Source of the DNA: an uncultured Eubacteriales bacterium
GTDB taxonomy: Bacteria > Bacillota > Clostridia > Oscillospirales > CAG-382
DNA: 18,833 nt
Direction: 5' to 3'
Assembly (NCBI GenBank): GCA_900548115.1
Contig: URJL01000044.1
Coordinates: forward strand, 1 to 18,833
Position 1 is the first letter of the stretch, and each line of letters begins with the position of its first letter. The notes beneath the pieces are model-generated. The model did not search any database. It saw nothing but the letters and a program-made list of their open reading frames with translations, and had not been told where the DNA came from. Both the position numbers and the translations under genes were made by a program. Shown here piece after piece: positions 6,578 through 14,198 of this stretch.

Positions 6578-6653
6578 GTTTGCACCGTCCTTATTTCTTC
6601 GCGTCCTATCCGTGCGGAAAAAGACGCCGTTTTTCTTTTTTGATACCGAATTC

Positions 6654-7136
6654 TCAGTGTCTCGAAATGGAGAGAATCCGCATCTTAACATTTCCGCCGG
6701 GAGTCTCGACGATGAATTCGTCGTCGGTCTTTTTGCCCAAAATCGCGCTTCCGACGGGTGAATCATCCGAAATCTTACCTGCGAGCGGGTCGGCTTCGGT
6801 CGGTCCGACGATGGTATATTCCGCTTCCTCGTTGTCATCAACGTAGAAAACCTTGACCTTGGAGCCAACACTTGCGGTGTCGGTCTTGACGTCGTTGTTG
6901 TCGACGACGCGGATGTTTTTGAGCATTTCTTCTATGTCGGCAATGCGTTTTTCGACCTTGCCCTGCTCGTCCTTTGCTTCGTCGTATTCGCTGTTCTCGG
7001 AAAGGTCTCCGAAGGAACGCGCCGTTTTAATGTTTTCGGCAACTTCTTTTCGTTTGGTCGTTCGGAGATATTCGAGCTCCTCTTTGAGCTTCTTTAAGCC
7101 TTCGCTTGAAACGGTAATCTGTTTTATCTGTGCCAT
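6654..7136 (-). CDS. greA: Transcription elongation factor GreA
   Basis: 160 aa, the normal GreA length. The ATG at 7136 is chosen because AAGGGAG lies 8 nt upstream and the protein then begins with the family-typical MAQIKQITVSSEGLKKL; a longer in-frame start would cover the promoter. Residues about 8-78 form the antiparallel coiled coil that enters the RNA polymerase secondary channel, with the acidic tip DLSENSEYDEAK (44-55). Residues about 85-160 are the FKBP-like C-terminal domain (SDDSPVGSAILGKK). GreA stimulates RNA polymerase to cleave backtracked transcripts. It is the promoter-proximal gene of a greA-lysS unit, an arrangement also known in other Bacillota. Confidence 0.97.
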   Translation of the reverse strand: MAQIKQITVSSEGLKKLKEELEYLRTTKRKEVAENIKTARSFGDLSENSEYDEAKDEQGKVEKRIADIEEMLKNIRVVDNNDVKTDTASVGSKVKVFYVDDNEEAEYTIVGPTEADPLAGKISDDSPVGSAILGKKTDDEFIVETPGGNVKMRILSISRH

Positions 7137-7173
7137 TGCATAGTCTCCCTTCAAGTCATTTCCATACCATGTT

Positions 7174-7202
7174 ATTATACCCCTTTTTTCTTCTTCTGTC
7201 AA
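7174..7202 (-). promoter_or_regulatory. Consensus sigma-A promoter for greA-lysS
   Basis: TTGACA (7202-7197) and TATAAT (7179-7174) are both perfect matches and are separated by exactly 17 nt on the minus strand. Initiation near 7167 leaves a short leader of about 30 nt before the greA ATG. This predicts strong constitutive expression. Confidence 0.93.
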
Positions 7203-7272
7203 CTCTTTTTTCGGCGGAGTGAAATGCGTTTTTTTCGGCAAAAAAATTATGAAAAATTATTTCGAAAAGGGG

Positions 7273-7301
7273 TTGACTTTTCGGCACCTTTGTGCAATAA
7301 T
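7273..7301 (+). promoter_or_regulatory. Sigma-A promoter for the ABC transporter gene
   Basis: TTGACT (7273-7278) and AATAAT (7296-7301) are separated by 17 nt, 5/6 matches each. It is divergent from the greA promoter in a 219-nt intergenic region. Initiation near 7308 gives a leader of just under 50 nt. No operator-like palindrome is obvious. Confidence 0.8.
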
Positions 7302-7355
7302 ACAACAACCGAATAACGCTCCGCCTTTTTTGCGGGAGAAAGCGAAGGTGCCGCC

Positions 7356-9194
7356 ATGAACCGAACCGTCGATGCCAAACACATGCCCAACATCGAAAAC
7401 CTCAGCGAGGAAGAAATCATCCGTCTCGAAAACGCCTTTCTTCAAAACAACTGTACCGGCTCGGGAAAGTCAAAGCCGCTTACAAAGCTTTGGAAAATGT
7501 GCAAGGGCTATTACGGAAAGCTTCTTCTCTCGGCGCTGTTTTGCGTTTTGCAATTGAGCGCGTCCCTGTTTCTTCCCATCGCCACCTCGAACATTATCAA
7601 CGCGCTGACCGAGCGCACCGACGATTCGGCGCGCATTATCCTCACGAACCTCGGCGTCGCGGTCTTTCTTTTGCTGATCAACTACCCCATGCAGCATATT
7701 TACCGTCAGACGCGCGACGACGCGGCGCGCTCGATCGAAGCGGCACTGCGGGGCAGTATCGTGACCAAGCTTCAGAATCTGACCATTCAGTTTTCGAAAG
7801 AAATGGAATCGGGACGCATTCAATCGAAGATCATGCGCGACGTCGAAGCGATTCACAACCTTTTGGTCGGACTGCACACCAACGGCATCCACATTCTCGT
7901 CAATCTCACCGTGACGCTCACGGTGCTGGTCATTAAGGGCAACTGGGAGATCATCCTGTTCTTCCTCATCTGTGGTCCGCTTGCCGTCTTTACGGCGCGT
8001 CTTTTCAAAAAAGGACTGGTGCAGAACAGTTCGCGCTATCGCCGCTCGCTCGAAGAGACCAACGCCCGCGTCGTAGACATGGTGGGATTGATCCCCGTGA
8101 CCAAAGCGCACGCGCTCGAGGGCGTGGAGATCGAAAAAATGTCCCGTCAGATCATCTCCACCGCCAAGATCGGCTATGCGCTTGACAGCGCGTCGAATAA
8201 ATTCACCGTTATCAACTGGCTGATCATGCAGGCGTTCCAGGTGCTCTGTCTGATATTGACCTCCTACATGGTCTTTACGGGACGCATGGCAATCGGTGAT
8301 CTTACCTTATATCAATCGTATTTTTCGACCTTTGTCAGCTACATTTCCTCCATGACCAATCTTATCCCTACCATCGCCAGCGGCTCGGAGGCGATCAATT
8401 CGGTCAGCGAGATCCTCGATTCCTCGGATGTGGAGGACAACCGCAGCAAGCGCGTGCTGAAAGAGTTCAAAGGCAACTACGAATTGCGCGACGTAACCTT
8501 CTGTTACCGCGACGGAAACAAGCCGATCCTGCAGCATTTGAATCTCACCGTGAACGCGGGCGAAACAGTCGCGCTCGTCGGCGAATCCGGCTCGGGAAAG
8601 TCGACTATCATCAACCTCATCACAGGCTTTAATTTTTGCTCGGACGGCGCGGTTTTGGTGGACGGCGTGGACATTAAAGAATTGGATCTTCGCGCTTACC
8701 GCAAACATATCGCGGTCGTATTGCAAAACAGCATTCTGTTTTCGGGCTCGATCCGCGACAACATCACCTACGGTTCGCCGCATGTGAGCGAGGAATATCT
8801 GCAAAAGATCATCGACCTTGCGTGTCTTCGCGACGTGATCGATTCGCTTCCCGAGGGACTGAATACCCTTGTCGGCGAACACGGAAACCGTCTTTCGGGC
8901 GGTCAGCGCCAGCGCATTTCCATCGCCCGCGCGCTCATCCGCAACCCGCAGGTCATTATTTTCGACGAGGCGACGAGTGCGCTCGACACCGTTTCGGAAA
9001 AGCACATTCAGACCGCCATCGACAATCTTTCCAAGGACAAGACCACGTTTATCGTCGCGCACCGACTTTCCACCATCAAAAACGCCGACAAGATCGCCGT
9101 CATTAAAGACGGTCATTGCGTCGAGTTCGGAACGTATAACGAGCTTTTGGAAAAGAAAGGCGAGTTTTACCGCTTCCGTCAAATGCAGGTATAA
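7356..9194 (+). CDS. ABC transporter, fused permease and ATPase (exporter type)
   Basis: 612 aa, the half-transporter layout of ABCB/MsbA-like exporters. ATG at 7356 has AAGGTG about 5 nt upstream, a modest site. An N-terminal soluble stretch (1-50) precedes a six-helix transmembrane domain (about 52-345; clear segments near 55-78, 97-115, 178-212 and 285-308). The nucleotide-binding domain (about 375-612) is complete: Walker A GESGSGKST (409-417), Q-loop VVLQNS (454-459), signature LSGGQ (513-517), Walker B VIIFDE with catalytic Glu538, and H-loop His569 in VAHRLS. It should work in the cytoplasmic membrane as a homodimer, or as half of a heterodimer with a partner encoded elsewhere, since no second half-transporter is adjacent. 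The substrate cannot be told from sequence; lipids, drugs and peptides are family options. It is a single-gene unit with its own promoter and terminator. Confidence 0.93.
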   Translation: MNRTVDAKHMPNIENLSEEEIIRLENAFLQNNCTGSGKSKPLTKLWKMCKGYYGKLLLSALFCVLQLSASLFLPIATSNIINALTERTDDSARIILTNLGVAVFLLLINYPMQHIYRQTRDDAARSIEAALRGSIVTKLQNLTIQFSKEMESGRIQSKIMRDVEAIHNLLVGLHTNGIHILVNLTVTLTVLVIKGNWEIILFFLICGPLAVFTARLFKKGLVQNSSRYRRSLEETNARVVDMVGLIPVTKAHALEGVEIEKMSRQIISTAKIGYALDSASNKFTVINWLIMQAFQVLCLILTSYMVFTGRMAIGDLTLYQSYFSTFVSYISSMTNLIPTIASGSEAINSVSEILDSSDVEDNRSKRVLKEFKGNYELRDVTFCYRDGNKPILQHLNLTVNAGETVALVGESGSGKSTIINLITGFNFCSDGAVLVDGVDIKELDLRAYRKHIAVVLQNSILFSGSIRDNITYGSPHVSEEYLQKIIDLACLRDVIDSLPEGLNTLVGEHGNRLSGGQRQRISIARALIRNPQVIIFDEATSALDTVSEKHIQTAIDNLSKDKTTFIVAHRLSTIKNADKIAVIKDGHCVEFGTYNELLEKKGEFYRFRQMQV

Positions 9195-9197
9195 CAG

Positions 9198-9231
9198 AAA
9201 AGAGCGGAACCCGTACGGGTTCCGCTCTTTT
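9198..9231. terminator. Bidirectional intrinsic terminator between convergent genes
   Basis: A perfect 34-bp palindrome centred between 9214 and 9215, with GAGCGGAACCCG in the left arm, the complementary right arm, and TTTT after the stem on both strands. It starts 4 nt after the ABC transporter stop and lies 18 nt before the end of the convergent penicillin-binding protein gene, so it serves both. Confidence 0.93.
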
Positions 9232-9248
9232 GCAATCTTTCCGAGCCT

Positions 9249-10904
9249 TCATTCGCTCAGCCGCTCCGCCAACATTTTGAAGATCAGCGACGGATGCACC
9301 TCGTTTTTTCCGTTTCCGTCGCACAATACGCATACGGCATATCGCGGCTCTTCGGCAGGAAAATACCCCGCAAACCAGCTGTGGATCACTTCTTTTCCGT
9401 CTTTCTTCTGACCGCTCTGCGCCGTCGCCGTCTTTCCTCCGCACGAAATGTCGCCCGCCGCCCGATAGCCCGTTCCGTCGGCGACGCAGGATACAAGAAG
9501 ACTTTTCAGCGCCGTGACGGTCTCATCTTTCAGCGCCGCCTCGCCGTCCTTTTCGTAACGGGCAAGCATTCCGCCGTTCGAAAGACTTTTGACAAGCGAC
9601 GGCTTGCGGTATTTCCCCGTGACCGCCGTCGAGACCATCGAGCACACCTCGACGGGCGACAGGAGCATACCTCCCTGCCCGACCGACAGATTGGCAAGCT
9701 CTGCGGGGTACAGCGTTCCTGCGGGAAAAACGCCCTTGTCACACGGCAAAAGGCTTACGCCGGCATGCCGAAAAAGTCCCATTTTATAGGCGGTACTTTC
9801 GATCGTCTCTTTTCCGAGCGACAGCCCGAGGTCGATGAAATAGGGGTTGCACGACTGCGCAAACGCTTCGCGCAGGGTGAGCGTTCCGTGACCGTTTCGG
9901 TTGTGACAGTGAATGACCGTGCCGCCAACGTCGATAAAGCCTTTGCAGGTGTAGGTGCGGAAAAGCGACGCGGGGTTTTCTTCGAGCGCTGCCGCGGCGA
10001 CCGCCGTCTTAAAGACCGAACCGGGCGTAAAGCCCGAAAGAGCGCGGTTCAAAAGCTCTCCCCTATCCGAGTCAAGATAGCTTGCCACCTCCGACGGAAG
10101 ATACGACGGGCGCGAGCAGAGCGCGAGGATCTCGCCGCTTTGCGGGTCGATCACTACGACCGCTCCGCAGTCGAGCGTTTCGTCGCAAAGATCCTCCGTG
10201 ATCTTTTGTATTTTTTCGTCGATCGTCAGCGTCATGCCGTCGTTTTCGTTGTATCGGTCGTCCGACAGGGCAAAAAAGCCGCCGTCCATCACCGCTCCCG
10301 TCGCATCGGCTTCGTAGCGGACCGACACCGATGAAGCGGTCGTTTCGGAAAGATATTCGTCGTATGTCCCCATAAGTCCCGTCATTCCCTTGCCGTCGCG
10401 GTTGCGATAACCGAGAACATGGCACAAAAAAGCGTCGTTCCGCGCACGGTACAGCGGATAGCACGCGCCGTACTCCGCATCGACGCGCCGCCGCGTATCG
10501 GCGCAAAACGGCTCGCCGCGATACAGCTTTTCGACGTAATACGACGCCGCCTCTCCTCCGGCCCCGGAAATCGCTTCCGCCGCGTCGGTATATTTTTCGA
10601 CGGGGATACTCTTCGGATTCACGACCGTCCGAAAGCCGTCCGCCCGTTCCGAGAGAAGAATCCCGTTTCGGTCGCAGATCGCGCCCTTTCGCGCCGTCAC
10701 CTCCAATCGTCGGGTGTACTGCCCCGCAAGGACATTTTGCGCGCGGGAATGATGGTCGGCAATGCGGTAAAAGCGAAGCGTTATCAGCGCCGTTGCGGCG
10801 AGAAACGCCGCATATACGAAGATCAGTCGCTTTTCGTTCCGCAAGCCGTTCCCGCCCGTTTTAAATCCTTTTCTTACGCTTTTCCTCTCTTTTTCGGCAC
10901 TCAT
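9249..10904 (-). CDS. Class B penicillin-binding protein (peptidoglycan DD-transpeptidase)
   Basis: 551 aa. The ATG at 10904 is chosen over a TTG 45 nt upstream because GGAG lies 8 nt ahead of it. A basic cytoplasmic N-terminus is followed by one transmembrane anchor (about 26-46). A short PBP dimerisation-type domain (about 65-225, including ARKGAICDRNGILLSE) precedes the transpeptidase domain (about 240-551). The active-site motifs are Ser296 in SVFK (SxxK), S351-C-N353 (SxN), and K491-T-A (KTG box variant) in GGKTATAQ. Class B enzymes cross-link peptidoglycan outside the membrane and partner with a SEDS glycosyltransferase such as FtsW, RodA or SpoVE. None is adjacent, so elongation, division or sporulation use cannot be assigned, and I give no gene symbol. 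The protein is on the small side for the class. A -10-like TATTAT (10966-10961) lies upstream without a convincing -35 element. Confidence 0.9.
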   Translation of the reverse strand: MSAEKERKSVRKGFKTGGNGLRNEKRLIFVYAAFLAATALITLRFYRIADHHSRAQNVLAGQYTRRLEVTARKGAICDRNGILLSERADGFRTVVNPKSIPVEKYTDAAEAISGAGGEAASYYVEKLYRGEPFCADTRRRVDAEYGACYPLYRARNDAFLCHVLGYRNRDGKGMTGLMGTYDEYLSETTASSVSVRYEADATGAVMDGGFFALSDDRYNENDGMTLTIDEKIQKITEDLCDETLDCGAVVVIDPQSGEILALCSRPSYLPSEVASYLDSDRGELLNRALSGFTPGSVFKTAVAAAALEENPASLFRTYTCKGFIDVGGTVIHCHNRNGHGTLTLREAFAQSCNPYFIDLGLSLGKETIESTAYKMGLFRHAGVSLLPCDKGVFPAGTLYPAELANLSVGQGGMLLSPVEVCSMVSTAVTGKYRKPSLVKSLSNGGMLARYEKDGEAALKDETVTALKSLLVSCVADGTGYRAAGDISCGGKTATAQSGQKKDGKEVIHSWFAGYFPAEEPRYAVCVLCDGNGKNEVHPSLIFKMLAERLSE

Positions 10905-11017
10905 TTTCTGCGCTCCTTTTTCCGTCTTTCTCTTTGTGATTTTTTCCAAAATCCTTTTTGATAATACCGCCTATCGGAACAAATCGTCCAAATTTTGAAA
11001 AATCTTTATTTTAACAC

Positions 11018-11046
11018 TTGACGAAAACAGAGTTTTCCTGTATAAT
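11018..11046 (+). promoter_or_regulatory. Sigma-A promoter of the purine operon
   Basis: TTGACG (11018-11023, 5/6) and a perfect TATAAT (11041-11046) are 17 nt apart. Initiation near 11053 falls just before the riboswitch aptamer, leaving a leader of about 150 nt before purE. I saw no PurR-box-like operator, so control is likely to rest on the riboswitch. Confidence 0.92.
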
Positions 11047-11060
11047 GAGAGCATAAATTC

Positions 11061-11140
11061 AGATTGCGGTTGCAACTGACGGATCACGCGAGTTCACGCG
11101 AGGAAGCAACCGACAATGTTTTTTGTCGACCGTCTGGGCA
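11061..11140 (+). promoter_or_regulatory. ZTP (ZMP/AICAR) riboswitch aptamer, pfl type
   Basis: The layout fits the pfl/ZTP class. A closing stem CGGTTGC (11067-11073) pairs with GCAACCG (11106-11112) around the characteristic ACTGACGGA segment and a CGCG/CGCG hairpin (11087-11090, 11097-11100), followed by AGGAAGC. A linker hairpin CGACAA/TTGTCG (11111-11116, 11123-11128) leads to the 3' sub-domain CCGTCTGGGCA. GACGG (11078-11082) can pair with CCGTC (11130-11134), the conserved pseudoknot. The class binds ZMP or ZTP, intermediates that pile up when 10-formyl-THF is short, and turns on purine and folate genes. Position directly before purE fits. The call is from motif memory; a covariance search was not run. 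Confidence 0.85.
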
Positions 11141-11182
11141 GTTCTATTCAATAACGGAGTAGAACTGCCCTTTTTGCTTTTT
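11136..11182 (+). terminator. Riboswitch expression platform: intrinsic terminator before purE
   Basis: A perfect 11-bp stem GGGCAGTTCTA (11136-11146) / TAGAACTGCCC (11160-11170) is followed by TTTTTGCTTTTT. The 5' arm starts inside the conserved CTGGGCA of the aptamer, so ligand-bound RNA should hold those bases and prevent the terminator. This predicts an ON switch: ZTP high gives read-through into the pur genes. Confidence 0.9.
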
Positions 11183-11202
11183 GATTCGAAAGGAGAAGAC
11201 GT

Positions 11203-11700
11203 ATGAAAAAAGTAGCCGTCCTGTTGGGCAGTGACAGCGATCTTCCGATCGCCTCCAAAGCCGCCGAGGTGCTTCGCGCCTTGGAAATTCCTTACGAAAT
11301 GCACATTTATTCCGCACACCGCACCCCCGACGAAGCGCGCCGCTTCGCGCTGGAGGCACGGGATCGAGGCTTCGGCGTTCTGATCGCCGCTGCCGGAATG
11401 GCGGCGCACCTTGCGGGGGCGCTTGCCGCCAACACCACCCTTCCCGTCATCGGTATTCCCTGCGGCGGTGGGGCTTTCTCGGGTCTTGACGCTCTGCTTT
11501 CCACCGTGCAGATGCCGTCGGGAATCCCCGTTGCGACGGTCGCCGTGGGCGGGGGCGCCAACGCCGCGCTTCTCGCCGCCGAAATGCTGGCGATTGAGGA
11601 CAAGACTTTGGCGCAAAAGCTTTTGGAAAAACGAAAAGACGACGCCGAAGCCGTTCTGCAAAAGGACGCAAAGCTCGGCGAAGCCTTTAATCACCAATAA
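11203..11700 (+). CDS. purE: N5-carboxyaminoimidazole ribonucleotide mutase (class I PurE)
   Basis: 165 aa, usual length for class I PurE. ATG at 11203 follows AGGAG by 7 nt. Conserved motifs are GSDSD (9-13), the catalytic SAHRTP with His39 (37-42), AAAGMAAHL (62-70) and VQMPSGIPVATVAV (102-115). It converts N5-CAIR to CAIR in the cytosolic de novo purine pathway. Class I enzymes normally need PurK to supply N5-CAIR; no purK is present in the visible part of the operon, so it is either elsewhere in the genome or absent. It is the first gene after the ZTP riboswitch and sits 27 nt before purC. Confidence 0.96.
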   Translation: MKKVAVLLGSDSDLPIASKAAEVLRALEIPYEMHIYSAHRTPDEARRFALEARDRGFGVLIAAAGMAAHLAGALAANTTLPVIGIPCGGGAFSGLDALLSTVQMPSGIPVATVAVGGGANAALLAAEMLAIEDKTLAQKLLEKRKDDAEAVLQKDAKLGEAFNHQ

Positions 11701-11727
11701 ACAACAAGGATACGGGAGGAACAAAAA

Positions 11728-12444
11728 ATGACAGCAGAAAAGAAAGAACTTTTGTATGAAGGCAAAGCAAAGAAGGTATTCGCAACAACCGACCCCGAGG
11801 TGCTGTACGTATCCTATAAGGACGACGCGACCGCCTTTAACGGACTGAAAAAGGGAACCATCCGCGGAAAAGGCGCGATCAACAACCGCGTTTCCAATTA
11901 CATGATGGAAATTCTCGAAAAGGAGGGCGTTCCGACCCACTTGGTAAAGGAGCTTTCCGACCGCGACACGCTGGTCAAAAAGGTAAAAATCGTTCCGCTC
12001 GAGGTCATTATCCGCAACATTTCCGCCGGCTCTTTTTCCAAGCGCTACGGCGTGGAGGAAGGGATCGTTTTCGACGAGCCGACCATTGAGTTTTCCTACA
12101 AAAACGACGACCTCGGCGACCCGCTCATCAATTCGTATCACGCAGTCGCTTTGAAGATCGCGACGAAAGAGGACATCGAAACGATAAAGGTCCTCGCCTT
12201 TCGCGTAAACGACGTGATGAAGCGCTTCTTTAAGAACATCGGCGTGGATCTTGTCGATTTCAAACTCGAATTCGGAAAAACGAGCGACGGGACCGTTATT
12301 CTGGCGGATGAGATTTCACCCGACACCTGCCGTTTTTGGGACAGTACCACGCACGAAAAGCTGGATAAGGACCGCTTCCGCCGCGACCTCGGAAACGTCG
12401 AGGGCGCTTATCACGAAATGATGAAGCGCATTTTAGGAGAATAA
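11728..12444 (+). CDS. purC: SAICAR synthetase
   Basis: 238 aa, typical of bacterial PurC. ATG at 11728 has GGGAGG 8 nt upstream. Conserved features are LLYEGKAKKVF (8-18) of the ATP-binding lobe, LEVIIRNISAGSFSKRYG (91-108), and LADEISPDTCRFWD (192-205), which carries the metal/substrate-binding acidic residues. It joins CAIR and aspartate with ATP to give SAICAR. It lies second in the operon, 27 nt after purE and 27 nt before purM. In many clostridial operons purF occupies the slot between purC and purM, and it is missing here. Confidence 0.97.
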   Translation: MTAEKKELLYEGKAKKVFATTDPEVLYVSYKDDATAFNGLKKGTIRGKGAINNRVSNYMMEILEKEGVPTHLVKELSDRDTLVKKVKIVPLEVIIRNISAGSFSKRYGVEEGIVFDEPTIEFSYKNDDLGDPLINSYHAVALKIATKEDIETIKVLAFRVNDVMKRFFKNIGVDLVDFKLEFGKTSDGTVILADEISPDTCRFWDSTTHEKLDKDRFRRDLGNVEGAYHEMMKRILGE

Positions 12445-12471
12445 ACCGTTTTTTGCCGAAAGGAGACGCAC

Positions 12472-13524
12472 ATGAATCTTTCTTCCAAATCCGAAAGCTA
12501 CGCCGCAGCGGGCGTGGATATCACGGCGGGCTACCGCGCCGTCGAGCTGATGAAATCGCACATTGCCCGCACCCTTACAAGCGGTTGTCTTTCCGGAATC
12601 GGCGGCTTCGGCGGTCTTTTTGAGCTTGACCTTACGGGTATTGCCCATCCTGTTCTGGTCAGCGGAACCGACGGCGTGGGAACAAAGCTGAAGCTCGCCT
12701 TTTTGACCGACATCCACGACACCGTCGGCATCGACTGCGTTGCCATGTGTGTAAACGATATCATCTGCTGCGGAGCAAAACCTCTGTTCTTTCTTGACTA
12801 CGTAGCGTGCGGCAAAAACGTGCCCGAGCGCATCGCCGCCGTAGTTTCGGGGGTTGCCGAGGGCTGTGTGCGCGCGGGCTGCGCGCTTATCGGCGGAGAG
12901 ACGGCGGAGATGCCGGGCTTCTATCCGCAAAACGAATACGATCTTGCCGGCTTTTCGGTCGGTCTTGTCGACAAGGCAAAAATTCCCGATCCGAAAAACA
13001 TAAGAGCGGGCGACGTTCTGATCGCCCTGCCCTCAAGCGGCGTTCATTCCAACGGTTTTTCGCTGGTTCGAAAGGTTTTCGATTTTGAATCCGATCCTTC
13101 GATCCTCGAAAAACCGCAGGCGACCCTTTCGGGAAAAACGCTCGGCGAGGCACTTCTTGCCCCGACAAAAATTTACGTAAAGCCGCTGCTTTCGCTCTTT
13201 GATGCGCTCCCCGTAAAGGGCGTTTCGCACATCACGGGCGGCGGCTTTTACGAAAATATCCCGCGCAGTCTGCCCGGGGGGCTGGGCGCTTCGATACGCC
13301 GCGCGGACGTGCGGACAAATCCGATCTTTGAGCTTATCGAAAAGGTCGGCAGAATTCCGCTGCGCGACATGTACAACACCTTCAACATGGGCGTCGGCAT
13401 GAGCGTCACCGTCGACAAAAACGACGCCGACCGTGCCGTTGCGATTTTAAAGGAAGCGGGCGAGGACGCTTATATCCTCGGTGAGATCGCCGAAAGCGAC
13501 GAAGCGGTTCTGCTTCACGACTGA
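12472..13524 (+). CDS. purM: Phosphoribosylformylglycinamidine cyclo-ligase (AIR synthetase)
   Basis: 350 aa, the usual PurM length. ATG at 12472 has AAAGGAG 6 nt upstream. Family motifs include GTDGVGTKLKLA near 65-76, VNDIICCGAKPLFFLDY near 94-110, and GGETAEMPGFY near 142-152, all of the PurM/SelD/ThiL ATP-binding superfamily, with HITGGGFYENIPR in the C-terminal domain. It closes FGAM to AIR using ATP in the cytosol and works as a dimer. It is third in the operon, followed by purN after 17 nt. Confidence 0.97.
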   Translation: MNLSSKSESYAAAGVDITAGYRAVELMKSHIARTLTSGCLSGIGGFGGLFELDLTGIAHPVLVSGTDGVGTKLKLAFLTDIHDTVGIDCVAMCVNDIICCGAKPLFFLDYVACGKNVPERIAAVVSGVAEGCVRAGCALIGGETAEMPGFYPQNEYDLAGFSVGLVDKAKIPDPKNIRAGDVLIALPSSGVHSNGFSLVRKVFDFESDPSILEKPQATLSGKTLGEALLAPTKIYVKPLLSLFDALPVKGVSHITGGGFYENIPRSLPGGLGASIRRADVRTNPIFELIEKVGRIPLRDMYNTFNMGVGMSVTVDKNDADRAVAILKEAGEDAYILGEIAESDEAVLLHD

Positions 13525-13541
13525 AAAAGAGAGAGGTCTTT

Positions 13542-14168
13542 ATGCGAGTACAAAACATTGCCGTTCTCGTATCGGGAGGCGGAACTAATTTACAGGCGCT
13601 TCTCGACGCGCAAAAGACGGGCAGGCTCCCGCACGGAAGGATCACGCTCGTTCTCTCCTCCTCGCCGCGCGCCTATGCCCTGACCCGTGCAAAAGAGGCG
13701 GGGGTCGAGGGGATCGCCGTCGACCGCAAGAGCCTTTCGCAAGACGAGTTCGAAGCGGCTCTTTTGCGGCATCTTTCGGAGCATTCGATTGACGTTCTTG
13801 TCCTTGCGGGATTTCTTTGTCTTTTGAGCGCGGACTTTGTGCGGCGCTTTCCCGAGCGCATTCTCAATGTTCACCCGTCGCTGATCCCCTCCTTCTGCGG
13901 CAAGGGGTTTTACGGCCTGCGCGTTCACGAAGCGGCGCTTGAATACGGCGTAAAGGTGACGGGTGCGACCGTGCATTTTGTCAACGAGATTCCGGACGGC
14001 GGAAAGATCCTGCTTCAAAAAGCCGTAGAGGTAAAGGAAGATGACACGCCCGAGAGCTTGCAGAAGCGTGTCATGGAACAGGCGGAATGGGTGCTTTTGC
14101 CCCGCGCCTGCGAAGAGGTATGCGCCGCGCTTTGTGCGCGTCCGGAAACAAAATCCGAAGAAAAGTAA
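13542..14168 (+). CDS. purN: Phosphoribosylglycinamide formyltransferase (GAR transformylase)
   Basis: 208 aa, normal for PurN. ATG at 13542 has GAGAGG about 5 nt upstream. N-terminal IAVLVSGGGTNLQALL (6-21) binds GAR phosphate. The catalytic Asn/His pair lies in ILNVHPSLIPSF near 106-117, and the catalytic Asp in EIPDGGKILLQ near 149-159. It transfers a formyl group from 10-formyl-THF to GAR. This is one of two 10-formyl-THF-using steps in the operon, the other being the AICAR transformylase, which is why a ZTP riboswitch is a fitting controller. A 30-nt gap precedes the next gene. Confidence 0.96.
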   Translation: MRVQNIAVLVSGGGTNLQALLDAQKTGRLPHGRITLVLSSSPRAYALTRAKEAGVEGIAVDRKSLSQDEFEAALLRHLSEHSIDVLVLAGFLCLLSADFVRRFPERILNVHPSLIPSFCGKGFYGLRVHEAALEYGVKVTGATVHFVNEIPDGGKILLQKAVEVKEDDTPESLQKRVMEQAEWVLLPRACEEVCAALCARPETKSEEK

Positions 14169-14198
14169 AAAAGCGAAAAGAAAAAAAGGAGAAGCGTT

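Noticed and set aside
6578..6871. N-terminal extension of LysRS upstream of the GTG start
   Set aside because: The in-frame upstream codons run antisense-free but overlap greA in another frame and look nothing like LysRS; a Shine-Dalgarno sits correctly for the GTG at 6577.
7470..8111. Minus-strand open frame inside the ABC transporter gene
   Set aside because: It is a shadow of the transporter frame; GC-rich third positions leave long open frames on the opposite strand, and it has no family features.
10905..10949. TTG start giving the penicillin-binding protein 15 extra residues
   Set aside because: The possible Shine-Dalgarno is too close to the TTG (about 3 nt), whereas the ATG at 10904 has GGAG at 8 nt.
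11041..11202. Purine (guanine/adenine) or THF riboswitch before purE
   Set aside because: The conserved core of the purine class and the THF-class internal motifs are absent, while the ZTP-class pairings and CTGGGCA end are all present.
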